Origin: Rathayibacter sp. VKM Ac-2759
GTDB lineage: Bacteria; Actinomycetota; Actinomycetes; Actinomycetales; Microbacteriaceae
Assembly (NCBI RefSeq): GCF_009834225.1
Contig: NZ_CP047176.1
Coordinates: forward strand, 2,852,001-2,916,000
Direction of reading: 5' to 3'
DNA: 64,000 nt
Shown piece by piece: positions 25,279-34,593 of this stretch (within the stretch, counting starts at the first letter, position 1; each line of letters opens with the position of its first letter). Both the position numbers and the translations under genes were made by a program. The notes beneath the pieces are model-generated. The model did no database searches and was not told the DNA's origin. It saw only the letters and a program-made list of their open reading frames with translations.

Positions 25279-27738
25279 TCAGATCTTCTCGATCGGCGCG
25301 ACCTTGATCAGCAGCTTCTTCGCACCGACTTGGTCGAACAGCACGTGGGCGACCCGCTTGCTGCCCTCGCCGGTCACCGCGTTCACCCGGCCCTCGCCGA
25401 AGTCGGTGTGGCGGATGCGGTCGCCCGCGATCAGCTCGAGATCGCCGTTGTCGCGGACCATCCCGGTGATGCGGTTGGGGAACTCGCCCTTGGCCTTCGG
25501 AGCCGCGGCGAGCGCCTCGCGGAACTCGGCGTTGGAGCGCGACTTGCCGAACCCCGGCCGCTGAGCGTTGAGGGCCCGCGGCTGGGTGCCGCCCCGCGAC
25601 GTGGCCGCACCGGGCGACTGCCGCCACTGGATCAGCTCGGCCGGGATCTCCTGGAGGAACCGGCTCGGCATCGCGACCGAGGTCTCGCCGTACTGGGCGC
25701 GGGTCATGGCGAGCGAGAGGTAGAGGCGCTTGCGCGCCCGCGTGATGCCGACGTAGAAGAGCCGCCGCTCCTCGGCCGGCCCGCCGGGCTCGTTCGCCGA
25801 GATGCGGTGCGGCAGCAGGTCCTCCTCGATGCCTGTGAGGAACACGGCGTCGTACTCGAGGCCCTTGGCCGTGTGCAGGGTCATCAGCGAGACGGTGCCG
25901 GAGTCGTCGTCGAGGTCGTCCGCGGCCGCGACGAGCGAGACCTCGGTGAGGAAGTCGACGAGTCCGCCGTCGGGGTTGTTGCGCGCGAACTCCTTCGTCA
26001 CGGCGATGAGCTCGTCGACGTTCTCGGCGCGTGCCTCGTCCTGCGGGTCGCGGCTGGCGCGCAGCATGTCGATGTAGCCGCTGCGGCTGAGCAGCGACGA
26101 GAGCACCTCGTGCACCTTCGCCTCGCCCTCCGGTCGCGAGGGGTCGAGCATCATCGCGCACTCGTCGAGGAGGGTCGCCAGATCGACGATCGCCTTCGTC
26201 ACCTTCGGGCCCATGCCGAGCGAGCCGGCGTTGCGCATGGCCTCGCGCAGGGTCACGCCGTTGGTGTCGGCGAACGACTGCAGCTGCGCCTCCGTCGCCG
26301 GGCCGATGCCCCGCTTGGGCGTGTTCATGATCCGCCGCAGCGCCAGCACATCGGCCGGGTTCGCGACCGTGATCAGGTAGGCGAGCGCGTCCTTGATCTC
26401 GGCGCGCTCGTAGAACTTGGTGCCGCCGAGGATCCGGTACGGCAGCGCCGAGCGGATGAAGATCTCCTCCAGCGCACGGGTCTGAGCATTGGTGCGGTAG
26501 AACACCGCGATCTCGTCGTAGCCGGTGCCGGCCGCGTGCAGCCGCGCGATCTCGTCGACCACGAACTGGGCCTCGTCGTGGCCGGAGTAGCCCGTGTAGC
26601 CGATGATCTTCTCGCCGTCGCCGCTCGAGGACCAGAGGTTCTTGGCGCGGCGGTCGAAGTTGTTCGAGATGACCGCGTTGGCCGCCGAGAGGATGTTCTG
26701 GGTCGAGCGGTAGTTCTGCTCGAGCAGGATCACGCGGCAGCCCGGGAAGTCGCGCTCGAACTCGACGATGTTGCGGATGTCGGCTCCGCGGAACGCGTAG
26801 ATCGACTGGTCGGAGTCGCCCACGACCGTGAGCGAGGCGCCGGGGATCGAGCCGTCGGCCGTCACCGGCCCGCGGTAGGGCCGGTCGAACTGCGCGGCGT
26901 CCATCGTCGCCCGCGGGACCGGCCGGGTCAGCTCGTGGATGAGCGAGTACTGCGCGTGGTTCGTGTCCTGGTACTCGTCGACCAGGACGTGGCGGAAGCG
27001 CCGCTGGTACTTGGCCGCGACGTGCGGGAAGGCGCGGAACAGGTAGACCGTCTGCGCGATCAGGTCGTCGAAGTCGAACGCGTTGGCGCTCTCGAGGGCG
27101 CGCGAGTACGCGCGGAAGACCTGGAGGAACATCTCCTCGTTGGGGTCGCTCATGTTCGCGGTGCGCGCGTACGAGTCGACGTCGGCGAGCTCGTTCTTGA
27201 GCTTGGAGATCTTGGCGGAGGCGCTCGCGACGGTGATCCCGAGCGAGTCGGCCTCCAGGTCCTTCACGATGCGCTTGAGCAGCGCGCGCTGATCGCCCGA
27301 GTCGTAGATGGTGAACGACGAGGTCATGCCGAAGTTCTCGGCCTCGCGGCGCAGGATGCGCACGCACGCCGAGTGGAAGGTCGAGATCCACATCCCCTCG
27401 GCGCTCGCCCCGACCAGCTTCTCGACGCGCTCGCGCATCTCGGCGGCGGCCTTGTTGGTGAAGGTGATCGCGAGGATCTGGCTCGGCCACGCCTCCGCGT
27501 TGCCGAGGAGGCTCGCGATGCGGCGGGTGAGCACGCTCGTCTTGCCCGACCCGGCGCCGGCCACGATCAGGAGTGCATCGCCGCGGTACTCGACCGCCTC
27601 GCGCTGCTGGGGATTGAGGCCCGCGACGAGCTGCTCGTGAGCGGGGTCGCTGCGCGGAGCGTCGCTCCCGGAGCGCGCGGGGACGCCGACGACGACGGGG
27701 GTGGCGCGGGAATCGCTCGGATCGAAGAGGAAGCTCAT
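25279..27738 (-). CDS. pcrA: ATP-dependent DNA helicase PcrA (UvrD family)
   Basis: 819 residues, superfamily 1A 3'-5' helicase acting in repair and conflict resolution. Motifs seen: I GAGSGKT (residues 61-67), Ia AITFTNKAAAEM, II VDEYQDTN, III VVGDSDQSIYAFRGA, IV LEQNYRS, V LMTLHTAKGLEYDAV, VI YVGITRARKRL. The C-terminal Tudor-like tail (GDRIRHTDFGEGRV) is typical of actinobacterial PcrA. No nuclease domain. A TACACT box lies nine bases before the ATG. Confidence 0.97.
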   Translation of the reverse strand: MSFLFDPSDSRATPVVVGVPARSGSDAPRSDPAHEQLVAGLNPQQREAVEYRGDALLIVAGAGSGKTSVLTRRIASLLGNAEAWPSQILAITFTNKAAAEMRERVEKLVGASAEGMWISTFHSACVRILRREAENFGMTSSFTIYDSGDQRALLKRIVKDLEADSLGITVASASAKISKLKNELADVDSYARTANMSDPNEEMFLQVFRAYSRALESANAFDFDDLIAQTVYLFRAFPHVAAKYQRRFRHVLVDEYQDTNHAQYSLIHELTRPVPRATMDAAQFDRPYRGPVTADGSIPGASLTVVGDSDQSIYAFRGADIRNIVEFERDFPGCRVILLEQNYRSTQNILSAANAVISNNFDRRAKNLWSSSGDGEKIIGYTGYSGHDEAQFVVDEIARLHAAGTGYDEIAVFYRTNAQTRALEEIFIRSALPYRILGGTKFYERAEIKDALAYLITVANPADVLALRRIMNTPKRGIGPATEAQLQSFADTNGVTLREAMRNAGSLGMGPKVTKAIVDLATLLDECAMMLDPSRPEGEAKVHEVLSSLLSRSGYIDMLRASRDPQDEARAENVDELIAVTKEFARNNPDGGLVDFLTEVSLVAAADDLDDDSGTVSLMTLHTAKGLEYDAVFLTGIEEDLLPHRISANEPGGPAEERRLFYVGITRARKRLYLSLAMTRAQYGETSVAMPSRFLQEIPAELIQWRQSPGAATSRGGTQPRALNAQRPGFGKSRSNAEFREALAAAPKAKGEFPNRITGMVRDNGDLELIAGDRIRHTDFGEGRVNAVTGEGSKRVAHVLFDQVGAKKLLIKVAPIEKI

Positions 27739-27781
27739 GGCCCTTCGAGTGTAGATCGCACCTCCGACACCGGAGTCGGCG

Positions 27782-28666
27782 TCAGGCCGAGCGCGGGCGC
27801 GGCACGGGTGCCGTGAGCGAACCGCCCACGTCGATCCCCCGCCAGGCCACCGAGAAGCCCACGACCGCCACCGTCGAGGTCGACACCGCGAGCAGCTGGA
27901 GCAGCGCGAACGCCGTCAGATCCTTCGTGTCGTCGGGGTAGTACTGGATCCCCTGCACGGCGAGCGCGCCGAGCACGAGCACGACGACGACCGAGCAGAC
28001 CACGAGCAGGCGGTTCACGCCGCGGCGGGTCGACCGCTTCGGCGCCCGCCCCACCTGTGCCCGCCCCGAGAGCCACGCGCACGCGACGGAGGCGGACGCC
28101 AGCGCCACGAGGTCGGCGCCGAGCACGTCGCTCGCCCGGTGCCAGGAGGCGGCCATCGTCAGGTTCCCGACCAGCACCACGACGGCTCCGCCGACCAGGA
28201 GGACGACGGTCCTCGCGCGGGCCGGCACCACCATCGCCAGGGCGAACACCACCGAGATCGCCGCGGCGGTGTGCCCGCTGGGGAAGCTGCCGCCGGTGTA
28301 CCAGGCGTCGGTCTCGACCAGGATCGGCCGCTCGAGCACGACGTTCTTGAGGAGCTGGGTCAGGCCCGCCGTGAGCACGATCGAGCCGACGGAGGCGAGG
28401 GCGAGCGCGGGGCGCCTCCGGACGAGGGCGATCGCGGCGACGAGCACCGCTCCGGCGAGCATGGACGCCGGAGTGACGTCGGCGAGCGTGCCCGCGGCGG
28501 TGCCCGTCGCGCGGCCGAAGACGAGATCGGCGCCGCGGAGCCCGGAGTTCTCGGCGGCCTGGCCCTGCGGCGTGAGCACGGCGAGCCAGTACACGGCCGC
28601 CACTCCGAGGGCCGCGAGGACGGCGAAGGTGATCCAGCGTCGGGTGATGCGCGCACGGGTCTTCAC
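27782..28666 (-). CDS. PAP2-family phosphatase with complete active site
   Basis: 294 residues, about six to seven membrane helices. All three PAP2 motifs are visible: KNVVLERP, FPSGHTAA and the ASWHRASDVLGA region with Arg and nucleophilic His. Likely dephosphorylates phosphatidic acid, phosphatidylglycerol phosphate or undecaprenyl pyrophosphate. GTG 28666 follows GAGGAG at seven-base spacing. The gene precedes pcrA on the same strand with a 43-bp gap. Confidence 0.9.
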   Translation of the reverse strand: MKTRARITRRWITFAVLAALGVAAVYWLAVLTPQGQAAENSGLRGADLVFGRATGTAAGTLADVTPASMLAGAVLVAAIALVRRRPALALASVGSIVLTAGLTQLLKNVVLERPILVETDAWYTGGSFPSGHTAAAISVVFALAMVVPARARTVVLLVGGAVVVLVGNLTMAASWHRASDVLGADLVALASASVACAWLSGRAQVGRAPKRSTRRGVNRLLVVCSVVVVLVLGALAVQGIQYYPDDTKDLTAFALLQLLAVSTSTVAVVGFSVAWRGIDVGGSLTAPVPRPRSA

Positions 28667-28778
28667 GGGCGGACTCCTCTCGCTCGGGCGGTGACGGGCG
28701 CTGCGCCGACGACGCAGTCGGGCCGATGATGCCAGCGGAGCCTCCCCGTTGCCTCCGCACGCGCCGGGAGGCGGCCGA

Positions 28779-29816
28779 TCAGCCCGAGGGCGCGTCGAGC
28801 TCCGACTGGCGGATCTCGACCGCCAGGTCGGGCTGGTCGGCGAAGACGCCGTCGATGCCGGTGCGGAGGATCGCGCGGAACTCGTCCTGCCACGCGCCGA
28901 ACGCGGCCGCGTCCTTCCCCCTCCGGTGGACCTTCTCGAGGAAGCGGTTCTCCGCGCGGAGCGTCCAGCAGTAGACCTCGAGGCCCACGGCGTGGGCGTC
29001 CGCGACGAGCGAGTTCGTCCCGGTCGCACGGCCCGCGCCGTCGCGCGCGAAGAGCATGCTCTTGTCGACGCTCACGCCGTCCACCGTGCCGGCGAGCCCG
29101 CGCAGACCAGAGGGAGTGACGAAGTCGGCGTACGGGGTCGCCCGCGCGCCGTGCGCCGCGACGAGATCGGGCGGCGTGCCCCGCGACTCGATCAGGAACA
29201 CCCTCCGCGTGCCGATGCCCCGCACCGCGAGGCGCTCGAGCACGGTCTTCTCGAAGCTCTCGATCGTCAGCCGCGGGTCGCGCGGCGACCAGCCGGCCGT
29301 TGCGAGCTCCTGCTGCATCAGCAGGTCGAGGGGGAGGCCGATCGAGTCGAAGTAGTCGGCGTGCTTGATCTCGGCGACGAGCCCCGGAGGCGCGTCCGGT
29401 GCGTCCTCGGCCGCCCGGTCGAGCAGCGCCAGCAGATCGCGGAAGCGCAGCAGGGGGAACTGCCCGTCGAAGGTGGCGCTCGCGGGTCGCACCGCCGCGA
29501 GCCGCTCGCGAGCCCGCAACCGCGACAGCTCGTCCCACGTGAAGTCCTCGGTGAACCAGCCGGTGACGTCGCGGCCCTCGATCCGCTTCGTCGTCCGGCG
29601 GTCGGCGAACTCCGGTCGGCGCTCGACGTCGGTGGTCCCCGAGATCTCGTTCTCGTGCCGCAGCACCAGCACGCCGTCGCGGGTGGCGACCAGGTCGGGC
29701 TCGACGGCGTCGGCGCCGAGGGCGAGGGCGAGGTCGTAGGCGGAGCGGGTGTGCTCGGGTCGGTAGCCGCTCGCTCCGCGATGGCCGATGACGAGCGGAG
29801 TGGGGCGCGCGAGCAT
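28779..29816 (-). CDS. Glycerophosphodiester phosphodiesterase
   Basis: 345 residues, TIM-barrel GDPD. N-terminal VIGHRGASGYRPEHT carries the catalytic His-Arg pair. Following are GADAVEPDLVATRDGVLVLRHE (metal-binding Glu-x-Asp and second catalytic His), LVAEIKH, and a C-terminal GIDGVFADQPDLA. It hydrolyses glycerophosphodiesters to glycerol-3-phosphate and an alcohol. No signal peptide, so the enzyme seems cytoplasmic. ATG 29816 has TAGGAT exactly six bases upstream. Confidence 0.95.
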   Translation of the reverse strand: MLARPTPLVIGHRGASGYRPEHTRSAYDLALALGADAVEPDLVATRDGVLVLRHENEISGTTDVERRPEFADRRTTKRIEGRDVTGWFTEDFTWDELSRLRARERLAAVRPASATFDGQFPLLRFRDLLALLDRAAEDAPDAPPGLVAEIKHADYFDSIGLPLDLLMQQELATAGWSPRDPRLTIESFEKTVLERLAVRGIGTRRVFLIESRGTPPDLVAAHGARATPYADFVTPSGLRGLAGTVDGVSVDKSMLFARDGAGRATGTNSLVADAHAVGLEVYCWTLRAENRFLEKVHRRGKDAAAFGAWQDEFRAILRTGIDGVFADQPDLAVEIRQSELDAPSG

Positions 29817-29822
29817 GCGGCG

Positions 29823-29828
29823 ATCCTA
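29823..29828 (-). promoter_or_regulatory. -10 box of a leaderless promoter
   Basis: TAGGAT on the minus strand, six bases before ATG 29816. Confidence 0.65.
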
Positions 29829-29859
29829 CGGGCGGCGCGGGGAGACTCCGGGTGAAGGC

Positions 29860-29912
29860 GAGGTTCTCTCTTGGGGAATAGCCAGACTCTGAGAGAGGTT
29901 CTCAGATACTGT
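29860..29912 (+). promoter_or_regulatory. Candidate promoter region with two GAGGTTCTC direct repeats
   Basis: GAGGTTCTC occurs at 29860-29868 and 29895-29903; TACTGT at 29907-29912 fits a -10 box for the BI-1 family gene ~135 bp downstream. The repeats could be activator or repressor sites. Confidence 0.4.
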
Positions 29913-30045
29913 TGATCCACCGTCGGAAGTCCCGAGAGGGAACCGGCGGACCCGTACACACAGCGACTCAGAACCGCGAGTTCCGTCGGGCCGATCCATC
30001 ACGAGCAGTCCGTCGCACACCAGCGCACCTGAGAGAAGAGGAACC

Positions 30046-30828
30046 ATGGCAAGCAGCAACCCGGCGTTCGGACGCCCGGAGTTCAGCAACCGCGGCTACG
30101 CCGGCCGCGTGCAGGACGTCCCGGACGTCTCCCCCGACGCTCTCGACCAGATGTACAACCGTCCGGCCGCCAGCTCGGTCGAGACCGACCGGATGACCGT
30201 CGAGGACACCCTGGCGAAGACGGCCCTCGCCTTCGTCGTGCTCCTCGCAGGTGCCGCTGTCGGCTGGTTCGTCCCGCAGCTCATGCTCCCGGCCGTCCTC
30301 GTGGCGCTCGTGCTGGGCATCGTCAACGCCTTCAAGAAGGTCCCGTCGCCCGCCCTGATCCTCGGCTACGCCGCGACCCAGGGCATCGCGGTCGGCGCGA
30401 TCTCGGGCATCTTCGAGAACGTCTACGAGGGCGCGGTCGTCCAGGCCCTCCTCGCGACCGTCATCGTGATCGGCGTCACCCTGGCGCTGTTCATGAACGG
30501 CAAGATCCGCACCTCGCCGAAGCTGAACAAGATCTTCTTCATCGGCATGATCAGCTACGCGGTCTTCTCGCTGGTGAACCTCGGCCTCGGCCTCTTCGGG
30601 GTCGGCGGCGGCTTCGGCCTCCGCACGGGCTTCATCGGCATCGTGATCGGCCTCATCGCCATCGCGCTGGCGACCTACTCGCTCGTGATGGACTTCGAGT
30701 TCATCCAGCAGGGCGTGCGCAACCGCGCCCCGCGCATCTACGGCTGGACGGGCGCCTACGGGATCCTCGTCACCGTCGTGTGGATGTACCTCGAGATCCT
30801 GCGACTCGTCGCGATCTTCCGCGAGTAG
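30046..30828 (+). CDS. Bax inhibitor-1 / YccA-family membrane protein
   Basis: 260 residues: a soluble N-terminus of ~60 residues and seven hydrophobic helices, matching the Bax inhibitor-1 (BI-1/YetJ) fold of pH-sensitive calcium leak channels. ATG 30046 has GAGAAGAGGAA upstream. Its leader is ~135 bases if the TACTGT box is the promoter, in contrast to the many leaderless neighbours. A terminator hairpin follows. Confidence 0.85.
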   Translation: MASSNPAFGRPEFSNRGYAGRVQDVPDVSPDALDQMYNRPAASSVETDRMTVEDTLAKTALAFVVLLAGAAVGWFVPQLMLPAVLVALVLGIVNAFKKVPSPALILGYAATQGIAVGAISGIFENVYEGAVVQALLATVIVIGVTLALFMNGKIRTSPKLNKIFFIGMISYAVFSLVNLGLGLFGVGGGFGLRTGFIGIVIGLIAIALATYSLVMDFEFIQQGVRNRAPRIYGWTGAYGILVTVVWMYLEILRLVAIFRE

Positions 30829-30844
30829 TCCTCCCTCACCACGC

Positions 30845-30880
30845 CGACGGGCGCTCGACCTCCGGGTCGGGCGCCCGTCG
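30845..30880 (+). terminator. Terminator after the BI-1 family gene
   Basis: CGACGGGCGC and GCGCCCGTCG with inner CGAC/GTCG pairing. Confidence 0.75.
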
Positions 30881-30914
30881 TCGTTCCCGCCCGATGTCAG
30901 GAGCACCTGAGACC

Positions 30915-31961
30915 ATGGATCCCGTGACCGCCTCCGGCTCCTCCTCCCGCATCGCCGGCCTCGACGTCGCGCGCGGGATCGCGGTGCTGGGCATGTTCGC
31001 CGCCCACCTCGCCCCCTCGAGCCGCGAGATGCTGTGGGACGGCCGCAGCTCCGTGCTGTTCGCGGTCCTGGCCGGTGTCTCGATCGGCCTGATGACCGGG
31101 GGCGCCGGACGCTCCTCGCACCGCCTCCGCGACACCGCCTCGATCCTGCTGCGGGGCCTGTACCTGCTCGTCATCGGGGTGCTGCTCGCCTTCCTCGAGA
31201 CGCCGATCGCGGTGATCCTGCCGCACTACGGAGTGATGTTCGCGGTCGCCGCGCTCCTCCTCTTCCTCCCCCGGGCGGCCCTCGCGGCCCTCGTCGTGCT
31301 CTTCGCCGTCATCGGGCCCGTGGTCGTCGACCAGCTCACCGTCTCGGGGAACGACTGGGTCGCCGGGCTCACCCCCGATCAGGCGCTGCTCGCCGGGATG
31401 CCGCTCACCTGGCTCACGCAGTACTACCCCGTGCCCTCCTGGCTCGCGTACGTCGTCCTGGGGCTGCTCGTCGCCCGCTGCGACGTGCGCTCGCCGACGA
31501 CGCAGCGCTGGCTGGTCCTCGGCGGATTCGCGGCCGCCGTCCTCGGCTACGGGGGCGGCCTGATCCTCGGCGGCCCCGAGAGCGTCGAGGCCCACTCGAG
31601 CACCACCGCCGAGCTCCTCGGGGCGGGCGGAGTCGCGGCGGTGGCCATCGGCTCGCTCACGGCCCTCACGGCGCGGATCCCGGCCCTCCGCCGCGCCACC
31701 GCTCCGATCGCGGCCGTCGGCGCCATGCCGCTGACGATCTACTCGGTGCAGCTCGTGGCGCTGGCGGTGTACCTGCTGCCCTACGAGCCGTTCGACTTCG
31801 ACGCCTGGCGCAGCTGGGGCCTCCTCGCCGCCTTCGTCGTCTCCTCGGTCGCCTTCGCCCTGCTCTGGCGCCGCTTCGTCGGGCAGGGTCCCCTCGAGTG
31901 GCTGCTCGCCCGGGCCTCCCTCCGCCCCCGGCCCCGCGTCGTCGCAGGATCGCTGGGCTAG
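30915..31961 (+). CDS. DUF1624/DUF418-type membrane acyltransferase-like protein
   Basis: 348 residues, about ten helices. N-terminal RIAGLDVARGIAVLGMFAAHL is the conserved start of the heparan-alpha-glucosaminide N-acetyltransferase-like/DUF1624 family. The C-terminal QGPLEWLLARA is the DUF418 tail motif. Likely a membrane acyltransferase modifying a cell-surface molecule; substrate unknown. ATG 30915 is chosen with AGGAG 11 bases upstream; ATG 30894 would add seven residues. Confidence 0.75.
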   Translation: MDPVTASGSSSRIAGLDVARGIAVLGMFAAHLAPSSREMLWDGRSSVLFAVLAGVSIGLMTGGAGRSSHRLRDTASILLRGLYLLVIGVLLAFLETPIAVILPHYGVMFAVAALLLFLPRAALAALVVLFAVIGPVVVDQLTVSGNDWVAGLTPDQALLAGMPLTWLTQYYPVPSWLAYVVLGLLVARCDVRSPTTQRWLVLGGFAAAVLGYGGGLILGGPESVEAHSSTTAELLGAGGVAAVAIGSLTALTARIPALRRATAPIAAVGAMPLTIYSVQLVALAVYLLPYEPFDFDAWRSWGLLAAFVVSSVAFALLWRRFVGQGPLEWLLARASLRPRPRVVAGSLG

Positions 31962-31964
31962 GGT
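31959..31964 (+). promoter_or_regulatory. -10 box of a leaderless promoter
   Basis: TAGGGT, six bases before ATG 31971; it overlaps the stop codon of the preceding gene. Confidence 0.65.
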
Positions 31965-31970
31965 GGCTCG

Positions 31971-32333
31971 ATGATCACGCGACGCGAGGCCGCCCAGCGC
32001 CTCGACATCCCCGTCGAGATGGCGACTCGGCACGGACTGCCGACCCGCCTCTCCGAGGAGGAGTTCGCCGCCCTCGAGCAGGAGCCGCCGCCCTGGCTGG
32101 TCCAGTCCCGCGCGAACCGCACCGGCAAGCGCCCCGTCTGGGTCACCCTCGACTGCGCGATCTGCGGCCGCTCCGAGGCCGCGCGCCCCAAGAAGTGGTG
32201 GCCCGACTTCACGTTCCTCGTCTGCGAGGACCACGCTCCCGGCGAGTGGCCGCACCACCCGGAGGCGCACCGCCGCGACGAGTACGACGGCATCGGCACC
32301 CGCTTCGTCGGCGTGCTCGACACCCCCGTCTAG
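31971..32333 (+). CDS. Small protein with a likely zinc site, unknown function
   Basis: 120 residues. The N-terminus (TRREAAQRLDIPVEMATRHGLP) resembles a DNA-binding helix pair; the middle has CAICG and, ~30 residues on, CEDHAPGEWPHHPEAH, together a possible Cys/His zinc site. No named family recognised. It is leaderless, with its -10 box inside the end of the previous gene, and convergent with guaA. Confidence 0.75.
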   Translation: MITRREAAQRLDIPVEMATRHGLPTRLSEEEFAALEQEPPPWLVQSRANRTGKRPVWVTLDCAICGRSEAARPKKWWPDFTFLVCEDHAPGEWPHHPEAHRRDEYDGIGTRFVGVLDTPV

Positions 32334-32359
32334 AGGACGCGCCCCGCTGGGAGCGACGA

Positions 32360-32383
32360 ACGGGCCCCCGCGAGGAGGCCCGT
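32360..32383 (+). terminator. Terminator of the small zinc-site gene
   Basis: ACGGGCC and GGCCCGT around a ten-base loop, 27 bp after the stop. Confidence 0.55.
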
Positions 32384-32392
32384 CGGTGCACG

Positions 32393-32496
32393 GACGCGGG
32401 TCTCCGCGCGGTCAGCTGCAAGGCGGAGGAGGGAACGATACCGGAGGTATCGCGACCGACGACAACGCCGCAGATGGCCGTGCGGAGGCCCGCGTC
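32393..32496 (-). repeat. 104-bp structured element, copy 2 (guaA 3' end)
   Basis: Arms at 32393-32414 and 32475-32496 pair (19 Watson-Crick pairs; the other three are G-T when read on the plus strand). The core TGCAAGGCGGAGG...CGATACCGGAGGTATCG...ACAACGCCGCAGA aligns gap-free with copy 1 at 17499-17602, and both copies are exactly 104 bp. The element overlaps the guaA stop codon. Confidence 0.85.
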
Positions 32497-34102
32497 ACTC
32501 CCACTCGATGGTGCCCGGGGGCTTGGACGTGACGTCCAGCACGACGCGGTTCACGCCGCTCACCTCGTTCGTGATCCGGTTCGAGATGCGGGCCAGCAGG
32601 TCGTAGGGCAGTCGCGTCCAGTCGGCGGTCATCGCGTCCTCGGAGGAGACGGGGCGCAGCACGATGGGGTGGCCGTAGGTGCGGCCGTCGCCCTGCACGC
32701 CCACCGAGCGCACGTCGGCCAGCAGCACGACAGGGCACTGCCAGATCTCGTTGTCGAGGCCCGCGGCGGTCAGCTCGGCGCGGACGATCGCGTCGGCCTC
32801 CTGGAGCAGGTCGAGCCGCTCCTGGGTGACCTCGCCGACGATGCGGATGCCGAGGCCGGGGCCGGGGAACGGCTGGCGGCCGACGATCGCCTCGGGGAGT
32901 CCCAGCTCGCGGCCGATGGCGCGGACCTCGTCCTTGAACAGGGTGCGCAGCGGCTCGACGAGCGCGAACTGCAGGTCCTCCGGCAGGCCGCCGACGTTGT
33001 GGTGCGACTTGATGTTCGCCGTGCCGGTGCCCCCTCCCGACTCGACCACGTCGGGGTAGAGCGTGCCCTGCACGAGGAAGTCGATCGACGCTCCGTCGCC
33101 CTGTGCCTCGAGGACGAGCGCCTCGGCGGCGCCCTCGAAGCTGCGGATGAACTCGCGGCCGATGATCTTGCGCTTCTGCTCCGGGTCGCTGACGCCGGCG
33201 AGGGCGTCGAGGAACTGCTCGCGCGCGTCGACGGTGACGAGGCGGACGCCCGTCGCGGCGACGTAGTCCTCCTCGACCTGGCGGCGCTCGTCCTTGCGGA
33301 GGAGTCCGTGGTCGACGAAGACGCAGGTCAGCTGGTCGCCGACCGCGCGGTGCACGATGGCGGCGGCGACGGCCGAGTCCACGCCTCCGGAGAGACCGCA
33401 GATGACGCGGCCCGAGCCGACCTGCTCGCGGATCAGCGCGACCTGGTCGTCGATGACGTTCGACGAGTTCCAGTCGGCCGGGATGCCCGCGGCGCGGTGC
33501 AGGAAGTTCTCGATGACGGCCTGGCCGTACGCGGAGTGCTTGACCTCGGGGTGCCACTGCACGCCGTACAGGCGCCGCTCGTCGCTGCCGAACGCCGCGA
33601 CGGGGGTCGAGGTGGTCGAGGCGAGGACCTCGAAGCCCTCGGGAGCCTTCGCGACCGAGTCGCCGTGGCTCATCCACACGGTCTGGTCGGCGGGCTGGTC
33701 GCCGAGGAGCACGCCGCCCTCCTGCGACAGCGCCGCATCCGTGGCCCCGTACTCGCGGAGCCCGGTGTTGGCCACCTCGCCGCCGAGCGTCTTGGCCATC
33801 ACCTGGAAGCCGTAGCAGATGCCCAGGACGGGCACGCCGAGATCGAAGATCGCGGGGTCGAGCTGCGGGGCCCCCTCCTCGTAGACGCTGGAGGGGCCTC
33901 CCGAGAGGATGATGCCGACCGGCGACTTGGCCGCGATCTCGGCGGCCGTCGTGTTCGAGGGCACGATCTCGGAGTAGACGTTGGCCTCACGGACGCGCCG
34001 CGCGATCAGCTGGGCGTACTGGGCGCCGAAGTCGACGACGAGGACGGGCTGGGCGGCGAGGTGCGGGAGCGCCGCCTCGGGGCCGGGCTGCTTCTCACTG
34101 AT
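32495..34102 (-). CDS. guaA: GMP synthase (glutamine-hydrolysing), apparent AUC start
   Basis: 535 residues; converts XMP to GMP. Class I glutaminase domain: [28 protein letters not shown] (nucleophile Cys), WHPEVKH (His/Glu). PP-loop synthetase: [14 protein letters not shown]-terminal dimer domain ends IEWE. The FGAQY segment lies upstream of the first ATG/GTG-type codon (GTG 33964), and no ATG, GTG or TTG precedes it close by. An ATC at 34102, giving M-SEKQPG, follows GGAGG by exactly six bases and overlaps the DUF3817 stop. AUC initiation is inferred. Confidence 0.95.
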   Translation of the reverse strand: MSEKQPGPEAALPHLAAQPVLVVDFGAQYAQLIARRVREANVYSEIVPSNTTAAEIAAKSPVGIILSGGPSSVYEEGAPQLDPAIFDLGVPVLGICYGFQVMAKTLGGEVANTGLREYGATDAALSQEGGVLLGDQPADQTVWMSHGDSVAKAPEGFEVLASTTSTPVAAFGSDERRLYGVQWHPEVKHSAYGQAVIENFLHRAAGIPADWNSSNVIDDQVALIREQVGSGRVICGLSGGVDSAVAAAIVHRAVGDQLTCVFVDHGLLRKDERRQVEEDYVAATGVRLVTVDAREQFLDALAGVSDPEQKRKIIGREFIRSFEGAAEALVLEAQGDGASIDFLVQGTLYPDVVESGGGTGTANIKSHHNVGGLPEDLQFALVEPLRTLFKDEVRAIGRELGLPEAIVGRQPFPGPGLGIRIVGEVTQERLDLLQEADAIVRAELTAAGLDNEIWQCPVVLLADVRSVGVQGDGRTYGHPIVLRPVSSEDAMTADWTRLPYDLLARISNRITNEVSGVNRVVLDVTSKPPGTIEWE

Positions 34103-34583
34103 GGGGGGCCTCCACGGAGTCGGTCGGGGTCTGGGGGGTCGTCGGATCGGCGCTGCGGCGGGCGAGGTACTGCTCGACCTCGCGAGCGATGCGGCCCTCG
34201 ACGAAGAAGGAGAGGGTGGGGATCACACCGCCGAGCGCGATCAGGATGAAGCGGCTGAACGGCCAGCGCATCAGGCTCCACAGGCGGAAGTCCGAGAAGA
34301 GGTACACGACGTAGAACCAGCCGTGCGCGATGAGGATGCCGGTGGACACGTTCGCGCCCGTGCCGCTCGACTCGAACTCGCCTCCGGGCACCTCGTACAT
34401 CGGTGCGAAGTGCAGCACGCCCTGCTGGCCGAACGCGAACAGCTCGAGGTGGAACACGTACTTCAGCAGCATCTCGGCGCAGAGCAGGAGCAGCATGACG
34501 CCCGTGATGATCGAGGTCACCCGGTAGAAGCGCAGCGCGCTCCGGATCGCAGGGAACTGCGCGGGCTTGGGCTCGAGGGGCAT
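34095..34583 (-). CDS. DUF3817 integral membrane protein
   Basis: 162 residues with three to four helices, including [21 protein letters not shown] and [17 protein letters not shown], typical of DUF3817. Function unknown. The family often lies beside guaA in actinobacteria, and here its last codons carry the guaA ribosome binding site: the two genes overlap by eight bases. TAAACT lies seven bases before the ATG. Confidence 0.85.
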   Translation of the reverse strand: MPLEPKPAQFPAIRSALRFYRVTSIITGVMLLLLCAEMLLKYVFHLELFAFGQQGVLHFAPMYEVPGGEFESSGTGANVSTGILIAHGWFYVVYLFSDFRLWSLMRWPFSRFILIALGGVIPTLSFFVEGRIAREVEQYLARRSADPTTPQTPTDSVEAPHQ

Positions 34584-34593
34584 GGGCTCCAGT

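Noticed and set aside
25330..27816. An 828-codon plus-strand frame opposite pcrA
   Set aside because: Shadow of pcrA, whose helicase motifs are complete on the other strand.
33964..33966. GTG 33964 as the guaA start
   Set aside because: It would remove the conserved [20 protein letters not shown] segment that is intact in frame just upstream.
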